Below, one piece after another: positions 8,785 to 17,244 of a stretch of DNA of 64,000 bases. This DNA is from Roseiarcus sp963832305. Its GTDB lineage: Bacteria; Pseudomonadota; Alphaproteobacteria; Rhizobiales; Beijerinckiaceae. The notes under the pieces are model-generated. The model worked only from the letters and a program-made list of their open reading frames with translations. It searched no databases and was not told the origin of the DNA. Numbering within the stretch: position 1 is the first letter of the stretch; every line of letters starts with the position of its first letter. The translations under genes were made by a program, and so were the position numbers. The DNA lies in NCBI GenBank assembly GCA_963832305.1, contig CAWHTU010000021.1:62001-126000 (forward strand), written 5' to 3'.

Positions 8785-9755
8785 CCATCGCGGCGCTTGA
8801 CGGGCGCGTCTTTGAGCCGCCGCCCGTCCGGCCGCCTTGGCTCCGCCCCGTCTCCATTGTCCTCGTTGTCGCGCTACACGCCGCCGCGCTCTCGATCGTC
8901 TATCTCACGCCGGCGAAGCCGCCCGAGCCGGCAGGAGAAGTGATAGTCGACATTCAGCCGGAAGCCCCGCCCGCGGAAAACCCGGCGCCGCCAGCTGAGC
9001 AACCGAAGCCACCCGACCAATCCGCCGCTGAGCCGCCGCCTCAAAGCGCCACACCCGCTCCTGTCGAGCCTCCTCCTCAAGCAGTTGAGGCGCCTCCGCC
9101 CATCGCCGTTAACCCGCCTCCACCAGTCGCCGAGCAGCCTTCCCCGCCGCCCGAGCAGCAACCCCCGCTGCCTGCCCCCGAACCTCCGCCGCCAGTTGTT
9201 GAAGCGACGCCGCCGGAGGAGCAACCTCCTTTGCCTCCGCCGCCCCCCACTCCGGTCGAGCTTGCGCCTCCTCCGCCATTCTCGGCTCCGAAGACGGTCA
9301 AGGCCCCGCCCCCAAAGCCTCGTCCGCCCGTGCGGGTCGAAGCGCCGAAACCCCAGGCGAAACCAGCGCGGGAGGCGGCCCCAGCCCCCCGACCGGCGCA
9401 GGCGGAATCGCGCTCCGCCGCCCCGGCGTCGCGTGGCGCTTCCTCAACGAACGCGCCTTCACGCGCCACGGCTAGCGCCGCGTCGCTTTCGGCCTATATC
9501 GGCGAGGTGAGCGCCGCGATCCGCAGCCGTATGTTCTACCCGCCAGCCGCTCGCGCGCGGGGCGCGAAAGGCGTCGTGGGCGTCGCCTTCACCATTGGGG
9601 CGTCGGGCGCGCTGAGCTCGTTTGCGATAACCCGCTCCTCCGGCGACGCCGAACTCGACGCGGCTGCGCGTGCTTTGGTGCAATCGGTTCATTTTCCGCC
9701 GCCGCCGGGCGGCTCGGCCCACATCGCGACGAGCTTCAACTATGTCCCCCCCTAG
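8781..9755 (+). CDS. tonB: TonB energy-transducing protein
   Basis: 324 residues. An N-terminal membrane anchor (about 22-40, VSIVLVVALHAAALSIVYL) is followed by a very proline- and glutamate-rich periplasmic spacer (about residues 45-205) and a C-terminal TonB domain (SLSAYIGEVSAAIRSRMFYPP, KGVVGVAFTIGASGAL). The spacer is long for the family. TonB spans the periplasm to open TonB-dependent receptors, and the co-directional receptor at 4753 is the obvious client. The 3' end overlaps pqqB by 14 bases, tying the uptake machinery to PQQ synthesis in one transcript. Confidence 0.93.
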   Translation: MTIAALDGRVFEPPPVRPPWLRPVSIVLVVALHAAALSIVYLTPAKPPEPAGEVIVDIQPEAPPAENPAPPAEQPKPPDQSAAEPPPQSATPAPVEPPPQAVEAPPPIAVNPPPPVAEQPSPPPEQQPPLPAPEPPPPVVEATPPEEQPPLPPPPPTPVELAPPPPFSAPKTVKAPPPKPRPPVRVEAPKPQAKPAREAAPAPRPAQAESRSAAPASRGASSTNAPSRATASAASLSAYIGEVSAAIRSRMFYPPAARARGAKGVVGVAFTIGASGALSSFAITRSSGDAELDAAARALVQSVHFPPPPGGSAHIATSFNYVPP

Positions 9756-10671
9756 CGCATCCGGCCCGCGACTGAGAGCGCTCGTGCTCGGTTCCGCAGC
9801 CGGCGGCGGCGTGCCGCAGTGGAACTGCCGCTGCCGCGTCTGCGAGCTCGCCTGGAGAGGCGATCCGCGAGTCAAGCCGCGCACCCAGGCCGGCCTTGCG
9901 CTAAGCGTCGACGGCGTGAAGTGGCTCCTGCTCGGCGCCTCGATTGATCTGCGCCAGCAGATCCTGGCGACCCCGGCGTTGCGCCCAACCGGGGAAAGGC
10001 GACAGTCGCCGATCGCCGCCGTCGTCCTGACAAACGCCGAGATCGATTCTTCGGCTGGACTGCTCGCGTTGCGCGAGCGCCAGCCGCTCGCGATCTTCGG
10101 CACGCAGGCGACGCTGGGCGCGATCGAGGAGAACCGCATGTTCGACGCCGTCGACCGCGCAGTTGCCCCGCGCCGCGCGGTCCGTCTTGGCGAGACCTTC
10201 GAACCCCTGCTAGGCCTCAAAGTCGAATTGTTCGCGGTCCCCGGCAAGGTTCCGCTGTGGCTCGAGGAGGCTAACGTCGCGCTCGACCAGGTCGGCGAAG
10301 GCACCGTCTGCGTCGCGGTCGAGGCAGGGGGCGCGGGTCTCGTCTATGCGCCTGGCTGCGCGCGTGTTACGGAGGACTTCCACGCCCGCATCGGTAAGAC
10401 TGATGTGCTGTTCTTTGACGGCACGCTCTTCACCGATGATGAAATGATCGCCAGCGGGCTTGGCGACAAGACCGGCCGGCGTATGGGTCATATGCCGCTC
10501 GCTGGACCGGGAGGAACGTTGGAGGCGTTTACGCGTCTTGCTGGTGTGCGGCGCATCCTCATCCATATCAACAATTCGAACCCGATCCTGGTCGAAGGTT
10601 CGCCGGAGGAAGCAAAGGTGAAAGCGGCTGGCTGGGAGGTTGCCTTCGATGGGATGGAGGTAAACTTATGA
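9742..10671 (+). CDS. pqqB: Coenzyme PQQ synthesis protein PqqB
   Basis: 309-residue metallo-beta-lactamase-fold protein needed for PQQ maturation; recent work on the family assigns it hydroxylation of the cross-linked Glu-Tyr intermediate. The hallmark N-terminus is VLGSAAGGGVPQWNCRCRVC, with the Cys cluster of the family. The C-terminal part has FFDGTLFTDDEM and GHMPLAGPGG. The start at 9742 (MSPPSASGPRL) gives the usual length; a start at 9670 would lie deep inside tonB. It overlaps tonB by 14 bases and pqqC by ATGA. Confidence 0.95.
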   Translation: MSPPSASGPRLRALVLGSAAGGGVPQWNCRCRVCELAWRGDPRVKPRTQAGLALSVDGVKWLLLGASIDLRQQILATPALRPTGERRQSPIAAVVLTNAEIDSSAGLLALRERQPLAIFGTQATLGAIEENRMFDAVDRAVAPRRAVRLGETFEPLLGLKVELFAVPGKVPLWLEEANVALDQVGEGTVCVAVEAGGAGLVYAPGCARVTEDFHARIGKTDVLFFDGTLFTDDEMIASGLGDKTGRRMGHMPLAGPGGTLEAFTRLAGVRRILIHINNSNPILVEGSPEEAKVKAAGWEVAFDGMEVNL

Positions 10672-11408
10672 ACAAACATTCGGCCCCGGAGCCGATGAGT
10701 CCCGAAGCGCTCGAGGCGGCGTTGCGCGCGATCGGTCCAGAACGCTATCACGACCTCCATCCGTTCCATGGTCTGCTGCACGACGGCAAGCTGAACAAGG
10801 GACAGGTGCAGGCCTGGGCCCTCAATCGCTACGTCTATCAGGCTGCGATCCCGATGAAGGACGCCTCCCTGATCGGGCGCTGCGAGGATCGCGCGCTGCG
10901 CCGGGAGTGGCTGCACCGGGTCACCGATCATGACGGCTTCGGCGAGGACCAGGGCGGCATCGAACGCTGGCTCATCCTCACCGACGGCCTTGGGCTCGAC
11001 CGCGATTACGTGATCTCGCAGCAGGGAGCGCTCCCGGCGACAAAATTCGCGGTTCAGGCCTATGTCCAATTCGTCCGCGAGCGGCCGCTCATCGAGGCGG
11101 TGGCGTCGAGCCTGACCGAGCTCTTTGCGCCATCGATCCATAAGCGCCGCATCGCTGGGATGCTCGCCAATTACAGTTTCATCGACGAGAAGGTGGTTGC
11201 CTATTTCCGCCGCCGGCTCGATCAGGCGCCCAAGGACGCGCAGTTCGCGCTCGATTACGTCAAGCGCAACGCGCGGACGATCGAAGAGCAGCGGGGCGCG
11301 CTCGCCGCGCTGACATTCAAGACCGAAGTGTTGTGGGTGCAGCTCGACGCGCTGCATCACGCCTATGTAACGGGCGCAATCCCGCCGGGCGCGTTCCGGC
11401 CGGATTGA
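10668..11408 (+). CDS. pqqC: Pyrroloquinoline-quinone synthase PqqC
   Basis: Cofactor-free oxidase that catalyses the last step, ring closure and eight-electron oxidation to PQQ, in the cytoplasm. 246 residues, the normal family size, with YHDLHPFHGLLHDGKL near the N-terminus, the motif NRYVYQAAIPMKD, and HRVTDHDG. The ATG at 10668 overlaps the pqqB stop (ATGA). pqqD follows after 18 bases. Confidence 0.97.
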   Translation: MNKHSAPEPMSPEALEAALRAIGPERYHDLHPFHGLLHDGKLNKGQVQAWALNRYVYQAAIPMKDASLIGRCEDRALRREWLHRVTDHDGFGEDQGGIERWLILTDGLGLDRDYVISQQGALPATKFAVQAYVQFVRERPLIEAVASSLTELFAPSIHKRRIAGMLANYSFIDEKVVAYFRRRLDQAPKDAQFALDYVKRNARTIEEQRGALAALTFKTEVLWVQLDALHHAYVTGAIPPGAFRPD

Positions 11409-11426
11409 AGCGGAACGGATGAGGCG

Positions 11427-11702
11427 ATGGAGATAGAACCCCAAGCGCGGCCTCGCCTGCCCAAGGGGGTCAAACTCAAGCGCGACGAGGTGCGCGGACG
11501 CTGGACCCTGCTCGCGCCCGAGCGAATCTTCGAGATTAACTCAACCGCGGCGACGGTGCTCGAGCTCTGCAACGGCGAGCGGGATCTTGCCACAATCGTC
11601 GCCGAGCTTGCGGAGCGCTATACTTCGCCTGCAGCGGTGATCGAAAAGGACGTCGTCGCCATGCTCGCCGACCTGAAGGCCAAGAGAGTTCTCGAAACAT
11701 GA
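11427..11702 (+). CDS. pqqD: PQQ biosynthesis peptide chaperone PqqD
   Basis: 91-residue RiPP recognition element that holds the PqqA precursor peptide and presents it to PqqE. Family features are RPRLPKGVKLKRDEVRG, then LLAPERIFEINSTAATVLELCNGERD with the winged-helix fold, and a C-terminal helix ending LADLKAKRVLET. It lies between pqqC and pqqE (16-base gap). PqqD is separate here; some methylotrophs have a pqqCD fusion. Confidence 0.96.
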   Translation: MEIEPQARPRLPKGVKLKRDEVRGRWTLLAPERIFEINSTAATVLELCNGERDLATIVAELAERYTSPAAVIEKDVVAMLADLKAKRVLET

Positions 11703-11718
11703 TGAGAGTCGTCAAGAC

Positions 11719-12834
11719 ATGACCGCTCATGCCGCGCCCCCGCCCATGCCTCCGATCGGACTGCTGGTCGAGCTCACCCACCGCTGTCCGCTCGGCTGTC
11801 CCTACTGCTCCAATCCGCTGACGCTCGAGCGCCCGGGCGCCGAGATCGACACGGAGACCTGGAAGCGCGTGTTCAGCGAGGCCGCCGCGCTCGGCGCTCT
11901 GCACGTGCATCTCTCGGGCGGAGAGCCGACGGCTCGGCGCGACATCGTCGAACTCACCCGCCATGCTTCGCAAAGCGGCCTCTACACCAACCTCATCACC
12001 TCCGGCATCGGAGTCAGCGAGAAGCTGACCGGCGATCTGGCGGAGGCCGGCCTCGACCACGCGCAGCTCTCTTTCCAGGGCGCCGACAAGGATACCAACG
12101 ACCGGCTCGGCCACTATGCCGGCTCATGGGAGCGCAAGCGCGCCTTTGCGGGCTATGTGACCAAGATCGGCATGCCGCTGACCATCAACGCGGTCATCCA
12201 TCGCGCCAATCTGCATCAGGTCGGCGCGTTCATCGAGCTTGCGGTCGAACTCGGCGCACGCCGGCTCGAAATCGCCCACACCCAGTATTACGGCTGGGCG
12301 CTTGCCAATCGCGCCGCGTTGATGCCGCCGAAGCGGCAGGTCGAGGAATCGATCGCGCTGGTGGAAGAGGCGCGCGCGCGTCTCAAGGGCGTGCTCGTCA
12401 TCGACATGGTGATTCCCGACTACTACGCTCGCTATCCCAAGCCCTGCGCGGGGGGCTGGGGGAGGATTGCGATCAATGTCTCGCCTACAGGCAAGGCGCT
12501 TCCTTGCCATGCAGCGGAGAGCATTCCGAGCCTCGAATTCTGGAACGTGCGCGATCATTCGCTCGGCGACATTTGGCGGCTCAACCCCGCCTTCAGGGCC
12601 TTCCGCGGCACGGAATGGATGCGCGAGCCCTGCCGTTCGTGCGACCGCCGCGAGGTCGATTGGGGCGGCTGCCGTTGTCAGGCGCTGGCGCTGACCGGGG
12701 ACGCCCGCAACACCGACCCTGCCTGCCACAAGTCGCCCGATCACGAGCGGATCGTCGCGACGGCGATGGCGGACGCTGGATCCGGCGCGGCCGCCCTGCG
12801 GTGGCGATCCTACAAGGTCAAAGTCGAGGCCTGA
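11719..12834 (+). CDS. pqqE: PqqA peptide cyclase PqqE (radical SAM)
   Basis: Radical SAM/SPASM enzyme that links the Glu and Tyr side chains of PqqA. 371 residues. The SAM cluster motif CPLGCPYC gives Cys23, Cys27 and Cys30 (CX3CX2C), followed by HLSGGEPTAR. The C-terminal SPASM region carries the auxiliary-cluster cysteines in KPCAGGWG, LPCHAAE, PCRSCDRR and GGCRCQA. Last gene of the uptake-PQQ block; convergent with the transglycosylase gene 17 bases away. No pqqA was found nearby, so the substrate peptide must be encoded elsewhere. Confidence 0.97.
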   Translation: MTAHAAPPPMPPIGLLVELTHRCPLGCPYCSNPLTLERPGAEIDTETWKRVFSEAAALGALHVHLSGGEPTARRDIVELTRHASQSGLYTNLITSGIGVSEKLTGDLAEAGLDHAQLSFQGADKDTNDRLGHYAGSWERKRAFAGYVTKIGMPLTINAVIHRANLHQVGAFIELAVELGARRLEIAHTQYYGWALANRAALMPPKRQVEESIALVEEARARLKGVLVIDMVIPDYYARYPKPCAGGWGRIAINVSPTGKALPCHAAESIPSLEFWNVRDHSLGDIWRLNPAFRAFRGTEWMREPCRSCDRREVDWGGCRCQALALTGDARNTDPACHKSPDHERIVATAMADAGSGAAALRWRSYKVKVEA

Positions 12835-12851
12835 ACGACCCGCGGCGAGGG

Positions 12852-13412
12852 CTACCGGCAGAGCGCGCTCGCGTTCGCCGTCCAGCGCCCGAATCCGCTC
12901 GCGATCATGTTGCGGATGACGGCGCAGACGTAAGTGCGCTCCGCCGCCGGATTGTTTGGCCCGGCGTTGTAGCGGGCGACCGCGAGCGTCCAATTGCCCT
13001 CCTCGGCGCGCAGGGTCTTCAGAAATCGGGCAGCATATTCGACGTTGCGCGCCGGATCGAACATTTCGCTCAAGGAGGCAAAGTCGGCGCCATGCCAGTG
13101 ATGGTTGATCTGCATGCAGCCGATGTCGATGAGTTTTGCGCCTTGCGCTTTCGCTCGGGCGAAAGTCGCCACCGCCTCAGCGAGACTGGCGGAATGAACG
13201 TCCCTGCCGTCGATGTTCATGTCATACGGGCTGAGTTCCCCCGTCCGTCCGGTTTCTGTCAGCCCGACCGAATAGAGGACGTTGAGCGGGACGCCGTTCA
13301 GGGTCGACGCGCGCGTCATCTCCCTTTCGCACGCCAGCGGTCCCTCGGCGTGCGTGGGTCCGGCGCTAGAAACTACGATCGCGAGCAGCGCCGCGCCGAG
13401 ATGAACTCGCAT
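12852..13412 (-). CDS. Lytic transglycosylase (SLT domain), flagellar operon
   Basis: 186-residue secreted murein hydrolase. Signal peptide residues 1-22 (VHLGAALLAIVVSSAGPTHA), then an SLT fold with the catalytic Glu in VGLTETG, IGCMQINHHWHG and AVARYNAGP. It probably opens peptidoglycan for rod assembly or stator anchoring. The start at 13412 is chosen because the signal peptide begins there; the gene overlaps fliK by 47 bases. The order motB-motC-fliK-transglycosylase matches the rhizobial mot operon. Two Cys near the C-terminus may form a disulfide. Confidence 0.88.
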   Translation of the reverse strand: MRVHLGAALLAIVVSSAGPTHAEGPLACEREMTRASTLNGVPLNVLYSVGLTETGRTGELSPYDMNIDGRDVHSASLAEAVATFARAKAQGAKLIDIGCMQINHHWHGADFASLSEMFDPARNVEYAARFLKTLRAEEGNWTLAVARYNAGPNNPAAERTYVCAVIRNMIASGFGRWTANASALCR

Positions 13413-14793
13413 CGCCCGAGCCCCCTTGCTCGCCTGCCCCTTGTCTGGACTGGCGCCCGTCGCCAGTCGAGCTGTCCTTGGCGGAGGCTCCATTTCCATT
13501 TGCATTCGCATCGGCGTTCCCGCCTGTCTGCCTGATGATGAGCGAATCGACCGGCTGGCCGATCGCCGCCAGCCGGTCGGCGATCGCGTCGCGCGCGCCC
13601 TCGATGGATCCCGCCGTCTGAGAGCTCGCGGCGCGGATGACGACCGATAGCTTCTCGCCTGCGAGCCGCATGGTCATCGAGACGTTCTCGAGGCCGCTCG
13701 GTGAAAGATCGACGTCGATCTCCTTGACCGGCGCCGCCGACGGGTCCTGAGCGGGGGCAGGCGCGCTGGCGCGTGGGGCGACCTGAGCCCCTCCGCGGGC
13801 TTCGGAAGGCGCGAACGCGGCGCCGGACGCCGGCAGCGGCGCCCCAAATGCGCCTCCCTGGGTCGCCCGCTGCCCGGTCGAGGCGGCTGGATCGGGCTGA
13901 ACCGCGTCGGCCTTGTCCGGCTCGGCTTTGGCGGAAGGGGAGGCGGGGCTCGCAACCCGGGCCGGGGAGGGCGGCGCCGCGGCTTCGGCCTTCCGTCCGC
14001 TGGGGGTGGGATTCTGCGTCGCCGCTCTTCTCGGGTTTGCCGGCGGATTTGCCTGCGCGCCCGCCGCGCGAGGAACGACCGGCGCCGCCGCTTCGCCGAT
14101 CGCGGACGCGGTGCCTGCGGGGGGTATCGCCTCGCCGGGCGCCAGGCTCGCGCCTGCGGCGGGCGGGGAGATCGCTGCGTCATGCGTCAGCCCCCGACCC
14201 AGCGTCGAGAGCGGCGCGAGAGACGACGGTCCGGGCGCCCCGTCGCCGCTTTCGCCGGCGGCGGACGCCGGCGCGAACGCGGGGCTACCGGTCAGTGACA
14301 AGCCGGCGGCCGACGAGGGGCCGGCGCCGGCGAGGCCTGAAGTCGAGAGAGCAAAGTGAAACGCGCGTTCGCCCGTCAATCTGGCGGCCGCGGGTTCCGG
14401 CGGCTGCATGGTCGCGTCGTTGACGGCGCCGCTTGTCTCGAGCCCCGCCCCCCTGCTCGAGGCCGGCGCGAGGGCCGAGGCGTCGATGGCCGCCGGCGGA
14501 CTTTGGCTCGCGACCAGGGCCGACGACAAGGCAAACGGCAAGGACGACAGAAACGCGCCGTCGCCCAGCATCCGATGGCCGTCCGAGTGCCCCGGCGGCG
14601 GCTGTCCTTTCTTCGGCGCGTTCGAAGTCTGCGACCCTTCCTCCGCGCCGGACGAGGCCGCGTTCGCCGCCGCGCCGGGAATCGAATCCAGCATGGCCGT
14701 GAATGTGAAGCGGTCGGCGGCGGCCGGCGGCGCCGCACGCGGCGTGGGCGCGACGATTGCGCAGGAAACGGGCGCGGCGGCGGGCGCGGTCAT
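13366..14793 (-). CDS. fliK: Flagellar hook-length control protein FliK (MotD type)
   Basis: 475 residues, very rich in Ala, Pro and Ser, with low-complexity sequence through about residue 350. The C-terminal Flg_hook domain (about 355-430) reads VKEIDVDLSPSGLENVSM and MRLAGEKLSVVIRA, then IADRLAAIGQPVDSLIIRQ, the substrate-switching part of FliK. In rhizobia the gene in this position was called motD and later shown to be fliK. ATGA-type overlap with motC upstream. Sequence outside the C-terminal domain is expected to be poorly conserved. Confidence 0.85.
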   Translation of the reverse strand: MTAPAAAPVSCAIVAPTPRAAPPAAADRFTFTAMLDSIPGAAANAASSGAEEGSQTSNAPKKGQPPPGHSDGHRMLGDGAFLSSLPFALSSALVASQSPPAAIDASALAPASSRGAGLETSGAVNDATMQPPEPAAARLTGERAFHFALSTSGLAGAGPSSAAGLSLTGSPAFAPASAAGESGDGAPGPSSLAPLSTLGRGLTHDAAISPPAAGASLAPGEAIPPAGTASAIGEAAAPVVPRAAGAQANPPANPRRAATQNPTPSGRKAEAAAPPSPARVASPASPSAKAEPDKADAVQPDPAASTGQRATQGGAFGAPLPASGAAFAPSEARGGAQVAPRASAPAPAQDPSAAPVKEIDVDLSPSGLENVSMTMRLAGEKLSVVIRAASSQTAGSIEGARDAIADRLAAIGQPVDSLIIRQTGGNADANANGNGASAKDSSTGDGRQSRQGAGEQGGSGDASSSRRGAARDRSF

Positions 14794-15972
14794 CGTCCGC
14801 CCCCCTCCTGTCCGGGCGCGAGACCGGCGGTGCGTTCGAGCGCGCCCTGCGCCCGCTCGATCGTCAGCGCCGGCCCGCTCGCTTTGTCCTTGTCGCCGCC
14901 GAGGGAGACGGCCGAAGAACTGACCGCACCGGCGTCCGGGGCGATCCGCAACTCGAGCGCCACCCGCCGGACCGCCGCAAGCAGATTGGCGTCGGCCCGG
15001 TCGAGTTTCGAAGGCGCGATGGTCCGTAAGTCGGCGGCGGCGGCGTCATAGGCGTCGGAAAACATTCGGCTGGCCGCGAGATAGAGGCGAGCGCGCATGG
15101 CCTCCGGACTGTCCGCGCCGGCTCCCTCGAGCGCCTCGGTCGCCGCGGCGGCGGCGGCGGCGAAACGCGCGTTGACGACGGCGGACTTCGCCAGCGTCAG
15201 CAGGAAGCCGCGGCGGCTCTCGGGCGCCAATGAAGCGACCGCCCGTGACACAAGCTGGTAATCGCCGGGATCGTCCGCGAGGCCGAAGCGGACGATTGCC
15301 GCCGCGAGATCGCGAAAGAAGTCGGCGGCGTAGAGCGATGCGGCAAAGCGGGTCGCATATTGCCGGGTCAACATCGCCGCGCGGCCGACATCCTTGCCTT
15401 CGGCCAGGAGGGCGATCTCGCGCCTGAGGGCCGCTTCCTCGACCAGTCCGCCCGGCGCAAGCAGGCGCGCCCAGTCGAGAAGCTCGACCGCGGCTTTGGC
15501 GTCCCGCTTCGTCTCGAGCACCGAACGGGCGAAGGCGACCTCGCCCGCGAGGCGGGCGTCGAGGGCGTTCAAATCCTCCTTGCCGAGCAGACCTATCGCG
15601 TCGGCCTCGTGGTTGGTGACGTAGGCGAGCGCGCCCCGCGCCAGGGCTCGCTCCGACTCGACGAGGGCGTCGCCCTTCAAGAGCGGCGGGAGGTCGACGA
15701 GCGAGCCGCCGCTGAGGATGTAGATGACTAGCGAATCCGCCTGGCGCCTGTCTTTCCAGGTTTCGGGCTGGGCCGCCACGATCGCCGCGGCCATGGTCTT
15801 CAGTTGATTGAGCTGAGCCACATAGGCGGCTTTGTCACCCTGGGCGATCCGAAGCTGGGTCCGCCGCAGGTCGTCGGCCATGTCGACCAAATTCGCCGAA
15901 TTCGGCGAACGCCGCGGCCGGCGCGATAAGCGCCAACGCGGCGGAGGCCCATGAGCGCCAGGGCGCGGTCAC
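14790..15972 (-). pseudogene. motC: Chemotaxis/motility protein MotC, one apparent 1-base frameshift near the signal peptide
   Basis: Periplasmic protein that in rhizobia binds MotB and is needed for motor rotation. The main part (from 15890) runs from MADDLRRTQLRIAQGD to the C-terminus, about 365 residues with helical repeat-like sequence typical of MotC. The expected signal peptide (VTAPWRSWASAALALI..AAFA) is encoded just upstream from a GTG at 15972 that overlaps the motB stop as GTGA, but in another frame. One extra base around 15888-15893 (gaatttggtcgac on the coding strand) separates them. A TTG at 15890 could start a shorter protein, but without export signal it would be in the wrong compartment. 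Sequence error or real lesion cannot be told apart here. Confidence 0.8.
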
Positions 15973-17234
15973 GGCGCCGGCTCGCGCACAAGAATTTCGA
16001 TCCGGCGGTTTTCGGCCGCCAGCGGATGCGAAGCATCCTTGAGACGACGGTCGGCGTAGCCCTCGACGCGCTCGAACCTTTTCTCCGCCACGCCCCCGCG
16101 GCTCAGCATGTAATAGGCCATTTGCGCGCGCGCCGACGACAGTCGCCAATTGTCGTAAGTCGCCGACCGATAGGGACGGGCGTCGGTGTGGCCGCGCACG
16201 ACGATCGCGCCCGGCATGGTCTGCAGGCTCGCGGCGACGGCGTCCATGATTTTGAGGACGCGTGGCTGCGGCTCGGCGGAGCCGACCGCGAACATGGCGA
16301 AATTCTGCCGATCGGTAAGGCTGATGAGGATTCCGTCCTCGGTGGCCTCGACATCCAGCTGCGGTCCCTGATTTGCAGGCGCCTCGCCCGCGAGCCGTTT
16401 CCTCAGGTCGGCAAGCAGGTTGGATGCGGCGGTCCGGCGCGCATCGGCGGCGTCGGGCGCGGGCGGATGGGTGGGCGAGGACGCAGGCGATTGTGGCGCT
16501 TCGGCCTTGCTGGGGCCGGGCGCTGGCGGAGCCTCAGGGGCGCTGGACGCCGCTACAGACGCCGGTTGGTCGCCGGCGGCGGCGGCGGCCGGCGGGGCGC
16601 CGGTGTCGGACCTGACAACATTGACGGCCTGGTCGCTTCCGAGCGGGCGGAATGGATCGCGAAGCGCCTCGTCAGCGCTTGGCCCGACTTCGCCATAGCC
16701 CTTGAGCGCCGCAGATTGATCAATGCGAGGCCCCGGCGGCGGCGCGCCGGCGATCTTGTCGAGACTGGCGCGAGGATCGCTGAACAATTCCTGTTCTGAC
16801 ATGGTCGGGTAGGGCCGCGCCGGGTCTGGCGGCGGTTGCGGCGCTGACGCGCGCCCTTGCTCGTTTTGGTTCGACGAGCTCGCCGCGGCGCCCTCGTTGG
16901 CCGATCCCCCCGCGGATTCGCCGTGTTCGGACGTTGCCTTTGCTGCGCTCGGCGCGGATGAACCGGCCCCTGGCTGATAGGCGTCCTTTTCCGGCACGCC
17001 GTGGATGCCCTTTTGCGCTTTCGCCGGCTCCTCGACTTTCACCGGATTGAAGTAGCGGGCGATGAGCGTCTTGGTGTTCTTGTCGGTGGCGCTGATGATC
17101 CACAGCACCAGAAAGAAGGCCATCATCGCGGTCATGAAATCGGCGAAGGCGATCTTCCAGGCGCCGCCATGATGCTCGTCCTCGTGCGAGCCGCGGCGTC
17201 TGACGATGACGATTTCCGGATGTGGCGCGGCCAT
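15969..17234 (-). CDS. motB: Flagellar motor stator protein MotB
   Basis: 421 residues. Single membrane helix in AFADFMTAMMAFFLVLWII with the proton-binding Asp of the family (AFADFMT). Plug and linker follow, with a long Pro/Ala-rich stretch of about 200 residues, then a C-terminal OmpA-like peptidoglycan-binding domain (ILISLTDRQNFAMF, VVRGHTDARPY, NRRIEILV). MotB anchors the stator; MotA is not in the window. The ATG at 17234 is preferred over the in-frame TTG at 17255, which would overlap the fliH stop. It ends in a GTGA overlap with motC. Confidence 0.92.
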   Translation of the reverse strand: MAAPHPEIVIVRRRGSHEDEHHGGAWKIAFADFMTAMMAFFLVLWIISATDKNTKTLIARYFNPVKVEEPAKAQKGIHGVPEKDAYQPGAGSSAPSAAKATSEHGESAGGSANEGAAASSSNQNEQGRASAPQPPPDPARPYPTMSEQELFSDPRASLDKIAGAPPPGPRIDQSAALKGYGEVGPSADEALRDPFRPLGSDQAVNVVRSDTGAPPAAAAAGDQPASVAASSAPEAPPAPGPSKAEAPQSPASSPTHPPAPDAADARRTAASNLLADLRKRLAGEAPANQGPQLDVEATEDGILISLTDRQNFAMFAVGSAEPQPRVLKIMDAVAASLQTMPGAIVVRGHTDARPYRSATYDNWRLSSARAQMAYYMLSRGGVAEKRFERVEGYADRRLKDASHPLAAENRRIEILVREPAP

Positions 17235-17244
17235 CGACGCTTGC

